Shown here in pieces: positions 1-7,200 of a stretch of DNA of 39,713 nucleotides. The stretch comes from Lachnospiraceae bacterium (GTDB lineage Bacteria > Bacillota > Clostridia > Lachnospirales > Lachnospiraceae), in the NCBI GenBank assembly GCA_016287095.1, contig JAEEVK010000019.1, positions 1 to 39,713 on the forward strand. The letters are read 5' to 3'. Each line of letters starts with the position of its first letter. Positions within the stretch are counted from its first letter, which is position 1. A model generated the notes under the pieces. That model had not been told where the DNA came from. It ran no database searches and worked only from the letters and a program-made list of their open reading frames with translations. The position numbers and the translations under genes are program-made.

Positions 1-340
1 GCTGGAGCATTATATAATGGCTCATGGTCACAGGCATGACCACTATAGGATACTCCGATCCCACCCCCTTTATGAGCCCGGATCCGAGATATCTCTTCAT
101 GCCATATACAGTAGCCGGCAGGGTTTCCTCCCAGTTTTCCGCAACAAACTGACGGCCGTATTTAGGATCCACCTTCCAGTTTCCATCCACAAGAAGAACC
201 GAACCCACATTAACATCCAGCAGATTACCTAAGACAGTAACCAGGTCACTATAATCCTTCACACGGCATTTGATGACAGAGTAGCCGTTTTCCGGGTTCT
301 GATATGTTATTCTTTCTACTACGCAGCGAATCTTTGTCAT
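1..340 (-). CDS. recD2: RecD2-type SF1B DNA helicase, N-terminal part (cut by window edge)
   Basis: The gene reads leftward from an ATG at 340 and leaves the window after about 113 codons. Residues 1-94 match the N-terminal OB-like domain of RecD2: an ENGYSVI segment near residues 17-23, PKYGRQF at 59-65, and the signature LPATVYGMKRYLGSGLIKG at 74-92. RecD2 is a 5'-3' helicase of the RecD family that acts without RecBC in DNA repair. The following helix-hairpin-helix region normally begins G-(I/V)-G-P-x-x-A, but from residue 95 onward this copy matches that pattern in no frame. The gene may therefore be interrupted near position 57, or it may be divergent. Identity of the visible part is secure; whether the gene is intact cannot be judged here. 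Confidence 0.82.
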   Translation of the reverse strand, partial: MTKIRCVVERITYQNPENGYSVIKCRVKDYSDLVTVLGNLLDVNVGSVLLVDGNWKVDPKYGRQFVAENWEETLPATVYGMKRYLGSGLIKGVGSEYPIVVMPVTMSHYIMLQ

Positions 341-454
341 ATTGCTTAACCCTTCAGCAAAACAGGTGTTCAATTTTGTTCCGAAACTTTTAAATCTCTT
401 AAAATTTCATACTTATTTATCAGATTAAGTAATTTATTCCACATGTACAGCCTT

Positions 455-1021
455 CTACAAGAATGTCATCTGCTCATTCTCAACCGAAACCTTAACAGAA
501 ACCGGTTCGGAAGAAAGCACATTCCTATAATCTTCTGAAAACCACTCCCCAATCTTATCCTTAGGAACAATGAGCGGCATCCTGTCATGAATACGGCTCA
601 TCTCTCCGGCAGAAGGTCTTGTAATTATCACAAATCTTTCCATTCCTGCCCTGATACCGTATATACCGGCAAAGTAGATAAACGGCTCATCAGGAACAGT
701 AACATTCGCCTTCTGCTTTAACCTGTCCCATTCATAAAATCCGTTTGCCGGAACAAGGCATCGTCTGTTCATTATATCTTCCGAAAACATAGGCTTTTCA
801 TGCAGTGTCTCTGCTCTTGCATTTATAACTAAGCCCTTATTTCCGTTTGACGGATATCCCCAGGAACATATCTGCCCACACAGTTTATCTGCCTTATTCC
901 GGATAATAAAGGCATTCTCTGAAGGATGTATATCCCCGGAAAGCCTTACTGATTCACCTACAACCGGCAGATCATCAAAATATTCATAAGTTTCTGACCA
1001 TATATAATATCTGCAGCACAT
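455..1021 (-). CDS. yedK: SRAP-domain protein (YedK/HMCES-like abasic-site shield)
   Basis: SOS response-associated peptidase family; members crosslink to abasic sites in single-stranded DNA through the alpha-amine and thiol of Cys2. I chose the ATG at 1021 rather than an upstream in-frame start at 1048, because only this start places Cys at position 2 (MCCRYY), which is essential in the family. The other conserved active-site residues are visible: Asn67 in INARAET, Glu97 in ANGFYEW and His145 in HDRMP. Length is 188 aa, slightly below the usual 200-230. It lies 5 nt after the 76-aa gene at 1027-1257, so the two are probably co-transcribed from the LexA-box promoter at 1283-1311. That agrees with SOS control. 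Family and start are well supported. Confidence 0.93.
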   Translation of the reverse strand: MCCRYYIWSETYEYFDDLPVVGESVRLSGDIHPSENAFIIRNKADKLCGQICSWGYPSNGNKGLVINARAETLHEKPMFSEDIMNRRCLVPANGFYEWDRLKQKANVTVPDEPFIYFAGIYGIRAGMERFVIITRPSAGEMSRIHDRMPLIVPKDKIGEWFSEDYRNVLSSEPVSVKVSVENEQMTFL

Positions 1022-1026
1022 AACTT

Positions 1027-1257
1027 CTATCCCGTCGATATCTTCCACTCCATCTTATACGGCTCATAATAAAGCGTAACCCGTCTTTCCCGGTTCAGTA
1101 CATGTATCCTGCAGTCATAAATCAGCGTATTATTCGTCACAGATACCCCATCAGGCATGGTCCTTGCTCCATGATGTGACAGATCATTAAAGCCCTTTAT
1201 AATTACATCGACTGGTTTTGCTATTGGTTCATAATTATCATCCGTTATCATACACAT
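1027..1257 (-). CDS. Small protein of unknown function, first gene of the SRAP operon
   Basis: A 76-aa soluble protein with no signal peptide or membrane segment and no family I recognise. It begins MCMITDDNYEP, with a second in-frame ATG at codon 3, and ends in a basic and aromatic stretch (RRVTLYYEPYKMEWKI). A GAAAGAAG purine stretch precedes the first ATG. Its stop lies 5 nt before the SRAP start. The only promoter in front of it carries a LexA box, so it is probably a DNA-damage-induced partner of the SRAP protein. The function is unknown, and the SOS role is inferred from position and promoter only. Confidence 0.65.
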   Translation of the reverse strand: MCMITDDNYEPIAKPVDVIIKGFNDLSHHGARTMPDGVSVTNNTLIYDCRIHVLNRERRVTLYYEPYKMEWKISTG

Positions 1258-1282
1258 ACAACTTCTTTCATGTGTATATGTA

Positions 1283-1311
1283 ACTACAGAACATTTGTTC
1301 TATTTTGTAAA
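1283..1311 (-). promoter_or_regulatory. SOS promoter with LexA box
   Basis: On the minus strand, -35 TTTACA (1311-1306) and -10 TGTAGT (1288-1283) are separated by 17 nt. Filling the spacer is a perfect 14-bp palindrome, AGAACATTTGTTCT (1288-1301), matching the Gram-positive LexA/DinR core GAAC-N4-GTTC. LexA bound here would block RNA polymerase. The promoter drives the 76-aa gene and the SRAP gene. Confidence 0.82.
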
Positions 1312-1321
1312 GTATTCCATA

Positions 1322-1831
1322 TCAATTCTTCCGGCCAAATTTAATGCCCTTTCTGCTGAGCAGCTCTTTATGTCCGTCATCATCATCTTTTTTTAAACTG
1401 AAAAACTCATTAAGTTCATCTTCAGTAAACTGCTTACCTGTATAAGTTTCAGCACATGCACCCACCGGCTCAAACATAGGTTCCTCACACTCTCGCTCCT
1501 CATAGATTCTTCCGTATGCATCTATATAAACATAGTCGCCCCCCATCTCCCAGCCATAAACGCCACTCCATATTACCTTTATCTCTTCATCCCCGGGCAT
1601 ATCATAATCACTCAGCTCCAATACTTCCGGCGAAGGTTCCTGTATTTCCGAAACATCCTGTTCATCGGTTATGTTCGTTTCAAAATCCTGTTCATCGGAT
1701 ATTTTTGTTTCAACAATCTGTTTCGATTCGTTTATGTCTGATGAAACAGCTACGCCGTTTTTTTCAGTTCCGCATCCTGCAAGCACCACCCCCAAAGTGC
1801 AAACTAATATTGCTAATACAGATTTTTTCAT
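1322..1831 (-). CDS. Predicted lipoprotein, acidic
   Basis: A 169-aa secreted lipoprotein. From the ATG at 1831 it begins MKKSVLAILVCTLGVVLAGCG, a signal peptide ending in the lipobox LAGC. A GTG two codons upstream is also possible, but it sits only 4 nt from the AGGAGG ribosome site, whereas the ATG is 10 nt away. After the lipobox comes an acidic, low-complexity linker with a duplicated unit (DEQDFETN / DEQDVSEI), visible in DNA as two ~30-bp imperfect tandem copies near 1646-1710. The C-terminal ~90 residues look folded (WSGVYGWEMGGDYVYIDAYG) but match no family I know. It is anchored on the outer face of the membrane; function unknown. Confidence 0.75.
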   Translation of the reverse strand: MKKSVLAILVCTLGVVLAGCGTEKNGVAVSSDINESKQIVETKISDEQDFETNITDEQDVSEIQEPSPEVLELSDYDMPGDEEIKVIWSGVYGWEMGGDYVYIDAYGRIYEERECEEPMFEPVGACAETYTGKQFTEDELNEFFSLKKDDDDGHKELLSRKGIKFGRKN

Positions 1832-1855
1832 GATCACAAATCCTCCTTTTGAAAA

Positions 1856-1882
1856 ATATGATCCGTATATATAATATACGGA
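1856..1882 (-). terminator. Possible terminator after the diguanylate cyclase gene
   Basis: A 9-bp perfect stem TCCGTATAT / ATATACGGA (1862-1870 with 1874-1882) is followed on the minus strand by CATATTTTT. It lies about 40 nt past the diguanylate cyclase stop. The stem is AT-rich and the U-run is short and offset, so termination would be weak. Confidence 0.4.
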
Positions 1883-1918
1883 CCATCCCCGGGGATTTTA
1901 TGGTTCAAGCATTAAAAT

Positions 1919-3148
1919 TCAGCTTTCGCTTCGAAGATGCGAAGTTTCCCCCTTTTCTTTACGGGCTTTTTTGTCGAGGTACATCAGCTCATCTGCCTGT
2001 TTAAACAGTTCTTCCACATCGAACTCACCCTCGCAGTACTTAAGACCACAGGCCATTACACAGTAAACATTGCCCTGTGTGTTTAATTCTTCAAGTGAGC
2101 GTTTCCAGCCATTATATATTTCATCAGTTTCTTTCCTGGTGACATTCACGGCTACCATTGCATATTCATCTCCACCCATTCTGAAACCGAATACACGGTC
2201 CGAGGTCACTGCATGTATACTCTGTGCCGCCTTGACGATCAGTTCGTCTCCGTACTCATGACCGAAATTATCATTAATATACTTTAAATTATTTACATCA
2301 AAATTGAATAGAGCTATAGATCCGGGATCATTGAAATGCTTTTCCTTCAGCATCATGTATTTACCTTTATTGTACAAACCGGTAAGCTTGTCATGCTCAG
2401 CTTCATACTGTGCTTCGATAACAGCATTCGATACATTTATATTCCTGATAATAACTGAAAATGCCCATATGAACAACGCAAGCACTAACATCGAATATAT
2501 ACGCACTACAGTATTAGAAAAACCATCATCATATCTGTATGTTAAGTAATCAAAGACATAGTAGACAGGCAGAAAAAGTACCGGTGGAAGCAAAAACAGT
2601 TTCCAGCTGATCTGTCTCTTTTTATCAGTAAGTTCCGAAAGATTCCTTACAACAAATCTGTATAACAGTAATACCGCTGCAATATATACTATGTTTTGCA
2701 GGATTTCCTGGGCATCGGATGAGATCACATAATTGATATTTTCTTCTGAAGCGCTCTCTCCTGACAATGCGTAGATAACCCCGAACATCAGATATAGAAA
2801 CATTACCAGGGATATGTTATATGCCTTCAGCCATCGCCCAACCAGTCCTGATAAAATTATTATCATTGCTATAAAAAGAACTCCGCCAAGCACATATATC
2901 GTTAATGAATCAATTTCCACGCTTTCAGCATTTCGCCCACAGATAAGCCACTCCACTATAAAAGATAGTCCAAATGATACCGGAAATAATGTCATCGGAT
3001 TGGTCACAAGAGATAAAACTAAGAGCAGTATCCTGCTTTTGCCTTCCTGCAAAAAACATTTCTTCAATGAAATATAGAATATAATTAAGTAAATTATTAT
3101 GAATGCTATATCGGATATAATGTTTATTGCATTTAACATATTTGACAC
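1919..3148 (-). CDS. Membrane-bound diguanylate cyclase (GGDEF)
   Basis: A 409-aa protein with about seven hydrophobic segments in residues 8-245 and a cytoplasmic GGDEF domain at about 253-405. The domain opens with DKLTGLYNK and includes the substrate/metal segment FNFDVNNLKYINDNFGHEYGDE and the active-site motif RMGGDEYAM (GGDEY at 325-329, Tyr replacing Phe, a tolerated variant). It should make cyclic di-GMP from two GTP. The RxxD product-inhibition site expected just before the motif is absent (the sequence reads DRVFGF), so feedback inhibition through the I-site is not expected. The start is GTG at 3148 behind AAAGGAG; an ATG three codons later is possible. The N-terminal sensor part is unassigned. 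No EAL domain is present. Confidence 0.9.
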   Translation of the reverse strand: MSNMLNAINIISDIAFIIIYLIIFYISLKKCFLQEGKSRILLLVLSLVTNPMTLFPVSFGLSFIVEWLICGRNAESVEIDSLTIYVLGGVLFIAMIIILSGLVGRWLKAYNISLVMFLYLMFGVIYALSGESASEENINYVISSDAQEILQNIVYIAAVLLLYRFVVRNLSELTDKKRQISWKLFLLPPVLFLPVYYVFDYLTYRYDDGFSNTVVRIYSMLVLALFIWAFSVIIRNINVSNAVIEAQYEAEHDKLTGLYNKGKYMMLKEKHFNDPGSIALFNFDVNNLKYINDNFGHEYGDELIVKAAQSIHAVTSDRVFGFRMGGDEYAMVAVNVTRKETDEIYNGWKRSLEELNTQGNVYCVMACGLKYCEGEFDVEELFKQADELMYLDKKARKEKGETSHLRSES

Positions 3149-3220
3149 GTCACTCCTTTGCTATCACTATTTCTTATTTTGCTTTCGTCGAACCTGAAAT
3201 ACAATACACACTCCGATTTT

Positions 3221-3892
3221 CTACTGCTGATACCCGTAAGTTCTATCTTCACTATGATGATAGTAACCGTTCTGTTGCTCTTGGGCGGTCGGGGCGGAAT
3301 ATAAATTGAAGAAGACTACCGCATTGTCATATTCACGTGTGAAATTGCCACGAACATCGAATGCTTCGAACTCATCGACAAACGAATCGAGGATCAGATC
3401 ACACTCCGAGTCAGACAAAAGCCGGTCCGTGTATATATCGACACCGGGCAGGTAGAAGCCCGTCAGTCCTTCGGTCGCACTTTCGCTGATCTCACCAATA
3501 TCCACGGTCAATGAGTACTCATCGATGATATCCTCGAGATCCGCACACTCAAGATAAGTCTGAAGATAATAATATGAGAAGTCGTAGGTGGAATAACTAC
3601 TGTAAACACCGGTCGTGTACTCCTCCACCCGTTCTTCCACGGAGTAGACAAATCCGAATTCCGTATCCTGCATCTTATGAACGATGACATCACCATAAGA
3701 AGTCTCCACGGTATATTCGTCGACTTCTTCGCACGGGCCGCACCAATACTCGGCAAACTCCTTAGCCGTATCAAAATACGAATCGTAAGGCCGGTCGCCG
3801 TGAAATCTGTCGGACGATCCGCATCCGGTAATCACAAGCAACACAGATACAAAGCATATTAATATTGTTTTTATCTTATAGCTCATACTCAT
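3221..3892 (-). CDS. Predicted lipoprotein with acidic, Tyr-rich body; GC-richer than neighbours
   Basis: A 223-aa protein with a lipoprotein signal: a hydrophobic run KTILICFVSVLLV then ITGC, Cys24 being the predicted lipidation site. The mature part is acidic and rich in Asp, Glu and Tyr, and carries a C-x-x-C (WCGPCEEVDEY, about residues 50-60). That pattern resembles a thioredoxin WCGPC motif, but the surrounding sequence does not look like a thioredoxin fold and I do not assign one. No clear ribosome site precedes either ATG of the MSMS start. Codon choice is visibly GC-richer than in flanking genes, suggesting a different origin. Function unknown; surface-anchored. Confidence 0.65.
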   Translation of the reverse strand: MSMSYKIKTILICFVSVLLVITGCGSSDRFHGDRPYDSYFDTAKEFAEYWCGPCEEVDEYTVETSYGDVIVHKMQDTEFGFVYSVEERVEEYTTGVYSSYSTYDFSYYYLQTYLECADLEDIIDEYSLTVDIGEISESATEGLTGFYLPGVDIYTDRLLSDSECDLILDSFVDEFEAFDVRGNFTREYDNAVVFFNLYSAPTAQEQQNGYYHHSEDRTYGYQQ

Positions 3893-3988
3893 TCAATAAA
3901 CGCCATAACATCTTCTTGCCTTCTGTTCTTTCAAAATAACTTACATTAATGCAATTTCTTAGGTAAATTTAATACATCAATTTAATCT

Positions 3989-4639
3989 TCATAAATCCAT
4001 TCTGAACGTCCAATTTCCAATGATTTTTGCATTGCATTCAAGCGTTTCTTCTTTTACAAGCGTGAACCCGTTATTGATGTAAAACGCCACATTTTTCTCA
4101 GAATTGGTAGTTACGGTAATCAGATTTCCACCATTGGATTTTACCAAAGGAATAAGGAAATCCTGTATAGCACCCGATCCGATGCCTCGCTTCTGATTAT
4201 CCGGATCAACTGCCAAAAAATATAAATGCCAACGAGGTTCCGGGATGCTTTTTACAACAATTTCCGTTTTATCTGACATTTCCATAAATTCAAGCGTGTC
4301 TTTAATCCCGATTCTCGCTATAATACCTGCCATTCCACTTACAGCATAATCCCAAAAGCCAACCGGCTTATCTGACGGTTTCTCAACAATCACGATACTT
4401 GTAACTTTTCCGTCAATAATACCTATATAGCAGTCATCCTTGCGGATTGTAGCTCTGAAGATTCCCTTCATCAGATGCTCATAAAAACTACGCAGCTTTA
4501 TCTCAGAGTTGAACCTGTCTTCGAAAACTCCCCAGAACAACGGATATTTTACAAAAGAATCAACGAAGACATTTAATACCTCATCTTCATAAGATTTCTC
4601 AAACCGTACATATTCTATTCTGTCTGAAGTGTTGACCAT
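3989..4639 (-). CDS. GNAT family N-acetyltransferase
   Basis: A 216-aa single-domain acetyltransferase. The acetyl-CoA binding motif A is clear: HLYFLAVDPDNQKRGIGSGAIQ, with the Q-x-x-G-x-G pyrophosphate loop (QKRGIGS). It is followed by the beta5-alpha4 region VTTNSEKNVAFYINNGFTLVKEE, typical of the fold. The acceptor substrate cannot be told from sequence. I chose the ATG at 4639, with the AAGG ribosome site 8 nt upstream; a GTG three codons earlier overlaps that site. It is a single-gene unit between a lipoprotein gene and a nuclease gene with their own signals. Confidence 0.88.
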   Translation of the reverse strand: MVNTSDRIEYVRFEKSYEDEVLNVFVDSFVKYPLFWGVFEDRFNSEIKLRSFYEHLMKGIFRATIRKDDCYIGIIDGKVTSIVIVEKPSDKPVGFWDYAVSGMAGIIARIGIKDTLEFMEMSDKTEIVVKSIPEPRWHLYFLAVDPDNQKRGIGSGAIQDFLIPLVKSNGGNLITVTTNSEKNVAFYINNGFTLVKEETLECNAKIIGNWTFRMDL

Positions 4640-4787
4640 ATCACTCACCTTATTAAGTAATCACTACATCTTACACAAAAATACATATCAGATCTGAATG
4701 CTGATCATTTTCTATACTAATAAAACCCAATAATTATATCAAAACCCAGCATCACTTTATAGCCTCTTACGTCATAAGTATTTCAAC

Positions 4788-4813
4788 AAAAAACGGTGGA
4801 GAGATTCTCCACC
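4788..4813 (-). terminator. Rho-independent terminator of the Rpn-family gene
   Basis: A perfect 8-bp stem GGTGGAGA / TCTCCACC with a 3-nt loop (4795-4813) is followed on the minus strand by GTTTTTTG. It lies 13 nt past the nuclease stop codon. Confidence 0.9.
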
Positions 4814-4825
4814 AAATCACTTGAA

Positions 4826-5749
4826 TTAAGGTCTTGCCGGCTGCATCTTAGCAAGCTCAGTTATTCTTTCAACAGAGAGCCCAATGGCATTTGCGATCTC
4901 TTCAAATGAAAGTTTTCCAAGTTTCAAAAGATTAAGAGCATTTTCAACCTTTGTCTTTTCTGCTGTTTCTCTTGCAGTTTCTCTCGCCACTTCATTTCTC
5001 ATATCTTCCAACGCCTTGCACATCGTAGCCACTCCTTTCTCGTCCTCTTTAAAATACCTGACTTTCTTAGCCAGAGGTATATAATACATATCATTGGGAT
5101 CTTCGCACAAGAAATCATGCATCAGTTTTCCCAGTTCTGTTGTTCCGTTTTCGCTCGCGCCGTTTACATAAACTATATGCTCTCCGTCATTAAACGGCTC
5201 ACCCGTATTTGTTATAACTCTTTCAATAAAATAGATAGGTAGTCCACCTTTCATCACGTCGTTTTCTGTAATAAATATCACATATGATTCAGGTAACTTA
5301 CTAAAATCGTCTCCCGCTTTTAATAGATGGGCATCCTTAATACTAGAATGATACCTTGCTCTTTTTCTCTCAGCACCCTTGTCCGCTCTTTGAATTTCAA
5401 TATTGTATTCTTTTCCAGTATCATCATTAGCATCTATATCAAGCCATACATCCCGCCCTAAAAGGTTCTTCATAACCCTCTGGGTTTTAACGCTGTTCAC
5501 ATTTATGGTCGGATTATCAAGTATTATTCTTAAAAGGAGTTCTGTTCCTTCAACATTATCATCAAATACGACATTCATAAAATCATCATCTATCATTCTG
5601 AATCCGCGTATTCTCTGAAGGTCTTCCTGGTGCTGCAGTTCCCTCTCAGCTTCATCTATAAGCAAGCCAGCATCTGCGCCTTGCATCCTGATTTCTTCCA
5701 ACTGTTTATTCAAAGCTTCAATCTGCTCTAAAATCTCTTGTTCTGTCAT
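4826..5749 (-). CDS. Rpn / PD-(D/E)XK nuclease family protein (transposase-like)
   Basis: A 307-aa member of the recombination-promoting nuclease family often annotated as PD-(D/E)XK nuclease family transposase. Residues 8-47 form a charged coiled coil. The nuclease core follows: DDDFMNVVF near 54-62, VWLDID with Asp104, and YNIEIQR with Glu118 and Gln120, giving the D...E-x-Q active site. A conserved downstream segment is SYVIFITENDVMKG. The C-terminus (about 245-300) is a helical region ending in an HTH-like FEEIANAIGLSVERITELAK. Such genes are commonly multicopy and mobile in Lachnospiraceae. The ribosome site AAAGGA lies 9 nt from the ATG. Family is solid; the biological role is not established. 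Confidence 0.88.
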   Translation of the reverse strand: MTEQEILEQIEALNKQLEEIRMQGADAGLLIDEAERELQHQEDLQRIRGFRMIDDDFMNVVFDDNVEGTELLLRIILDNPTINVNSVKTQRVMKNLLGRDVWLDIDANDDTGKEYNIEIQRADKGAERKRARYHSSIKDAHLLKAGDDFSKLPESYVIFITENDVMKGGLPIYFIERVITNTGEPFNDGEHIVYVNGASENGTTELGKLMHDFLCEDPNDMYYIPLAKKVRYFKEDEKGVATMCKALEDMRNEVARETARETAEKTKVENALNLLKLGKLSFEEIANAIGLSVERITELAKMQPARP

Positions 5750-5869
5750 TTATCAGTTTCCTTTCAATCCTTTTATCCCATTTATAATGTACCATAAATT
5801 TTCAGATTATTCAACTAATATTTCATTAAATATTTATAACCTGCACCGCTCAAACATATTTTACATTTT

Positions 5870-6154
5870 TCATAAAAAAGCTTGTTTGCTATTGATTTTT
5901 CTCATACGTTCTCTAGCACCCTCTTTCTGCTTCTTTGATAACCGCCTTGGCTTACGATAACTAACGGCAGTTTTTGGCATTTCATAGGTCTTGTCGATAT
6001 CTGATTCGCCTACGCACTTGAAAACATCCGGATATCCGATAACTAACGAGTCGACTTCTCTCATAACGGTCGGATCACGGGTATAGATGGTGGCGTTCTT
6101 ATTCTTCGCGTTGAAAGTGATGATTGTTTCCTGCTCCTCTCTGGTAAGCTTCAT
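5870..6154 (-). CDS. Small mobile-element-associated protein, unknown function
   Basis: A 94-aa soluble protein starting MKLTREEQETIITFN and ending in a very basic tail (RKPRRLSKKQKEGARERMRK). Short proteins with this (R/K)LT(R/K)EEQ...F opening and a basic C-terminus are, from memory, common in clostridial integrative elements and phages, but I know of no assigned function. Its start overlaps the stop of the 6151-6741 gene by 4 nt (ATGA), indicating translational coupling. It is the last gene of the small recombinase-containing element. Confidence 0.65.
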   Translation of the reverse strand: MKLTREEQETIITFNAKNKNATIYTRDPTVMREVDSLVIGYPDVFKCVGESDIDKTYEMPKTAVSYRKPRRLSKKQKEGARERMRKINSKQAFL

Positions 6155-6741
6155 AAGGCTATATCACCTTTCTTCTGTACTCTCTGCCCCTTGTTCAAGG
6201 ATTTTGCCCGCTCTCTTGCCCTGTCTATCCTCGTGCGGATGGATAGATTATTCTGCATTTCATAGCGTCTTTGGGTAGTTGAGAACAGTTCCTTGTAGGA
6301 ATGCTCCGGCAGAAGGTCTATCTTATCGGCTGTCCTGAGTGCAAGATTTCTTGAAGGCTCATCCTTTATCAGAGGTGCTATGATCCTCAGATGGTCTGTT
6401 GTATCCTTACCTTTTTCTTCCCCGAAGGATTGAAGGACTGACAGCTCCTCCGGGGTAAACTGTATCAGTGTATTGCCATCGTTCATCATCCTCTCGGCAC
6501 TCTTTAAGCTTATCTTCCCGTTATCAAGTGTATAATTATCCCTCGCTATGATAATTCCCTCCTCGTCAGTAAGGTGTGCCGAAAAGCAAGCATCCCCTTT
6601 TCGGTCAATGACCAGCAACGCATTACTGCCCTCTGTGGTATATACAGTGCTGTATTGGTCGCTGTATCCCTTATTAAGCGTGTATTCCCTTTGTCCGTTA
6701 TAATATCCGGCTATCATATCAATCGTATGATTTATATCCAT
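6151..6741 (-). CDS. Mobile-element accessory protein, unknown function
   Basis: From the ATG at 6741 this gives a 196-aa soluble protein opening MDINHTIDMIAGYYNGQREY. An AGGAGG lies 11 nt upstream. An in-frame GTG at 6864 would add 41 residues, but those fall within a purine-skewed, non-protein-like stretch, so the shorter form is preferred. The body holds alternating beta-type segments (STVYTTEGSNALLVIDRKGD; IIIARDNYTLDNGKISLKSAERM) and a basic C-terminal region (RIDRARERAKSLNKGQ). It is coupled by a 4-nt overlap to the 94-aa gene. I do not recognise the family; position points to an integrative element. Confidence 0.6.
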   Translation of the reverse strand: MDINHTIDMIAGYYNGQREYTLNKGYSDQYSTVYTTEGSNALLVIDRKGDACFSAHLTDEEGIIIARDNYTLDNGKISLKSAERMMNDGNTLIQFTPEELSVLQSFGEEKGKDTTDHLRIIAPLIKDEPSRNLALRTADKIDLLPEHSYKELFSTTQRRYEMQNNLSIRTRIDRARERAKSLNKGQRVQKKGDIAL

Positions 6742-6846
6742 ATCCGTTTCAGCCTCCTTTATGCAGCAAGAGAGAAAGGACCAAAGAGAGATTGATGATG
6801 GATGGATAGATTGATTGATAAGAATCATTTTTCTCTCTGCTTTCAT

Positions 6847-6980
6847 CTTTCCCGCCTTTCTCACTTTCTTCGCTTTGCTTTACTTTCTTTCTATCTTTTC
6901 TTTGGTTCTTTCTTTTCGTTCTTTCGTTCCTTTCTTTCGTTTCTTTCGCTCTTTCCCCCTTTCTCTTTCCTCTCTCTTTT
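6847..6980. other. ~130-bp strand-asymmetric polypyrimidine/polypurine tract
   Basis: The plus strand is almost pure C/T, built from degenerate TTTCTTTC / TTCGTTCC units; the minus strand is almost pure A/G (GAAAG-type units). It lies between the recombinase terminator and the 6741 gene. The rest of the 6742-7200 gap holds no convincing gene. Besides this tract and the terminator at 7144-7179, it contains short dyads such as TTTTCACGAT / ATCGTAAAA near 7016-7036. The tract could be unusual DNA (triplex or R-loop prone), a purine-rich leader RNA, or simple-repeat expansion. Confidence 0.8.
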
Positions 6981-7143
6981 AAGACAGTCCGGCAATTTCC
7001 GGATTTATGGTCGATTTTTCACGATAACTATCGTAAAAACTGAATACCGGCTTTCAAAGTGGTACATTTTCCCATCTCAGCCTATAAACCGCCCTATATG
7101 GTCAAAATACAAAGCCAGAGAGTGTATTCCGGTTACGGCAATC

Positions 7144-7179
7144 AAAAAAGTGTCAATGAACATCTCCATCAACACTTTT
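7144..7179 (-). terminator. Terminator of the serine recombinase gene
   Basis: On the minus strand AAAAGTGTTGATG pairs with CATTGACACTTTT (13 bp, including two G-U pairs; 7179-7167 with 7158-7146) around an 8-nt loop, continuing into TTTTTT. It begins 21 nt past the recombinase stop codon. Confidence 0.75.
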
Positions 7180-7200
7180 CCGTTATCAGTTATGAAATTT

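Noticed and set aside
3221-3892. Thioredoxin-like protein from the WCGPC motif
   Set aside because: Only the pentapeptide matches; the flanking secondary-structure pattern of a thioredoxin fold is absent.
6847-6980. CRISPR array
   Set aside because: The units are short, degenerate and contiguous with no spacers, and no cas genes are in the window.
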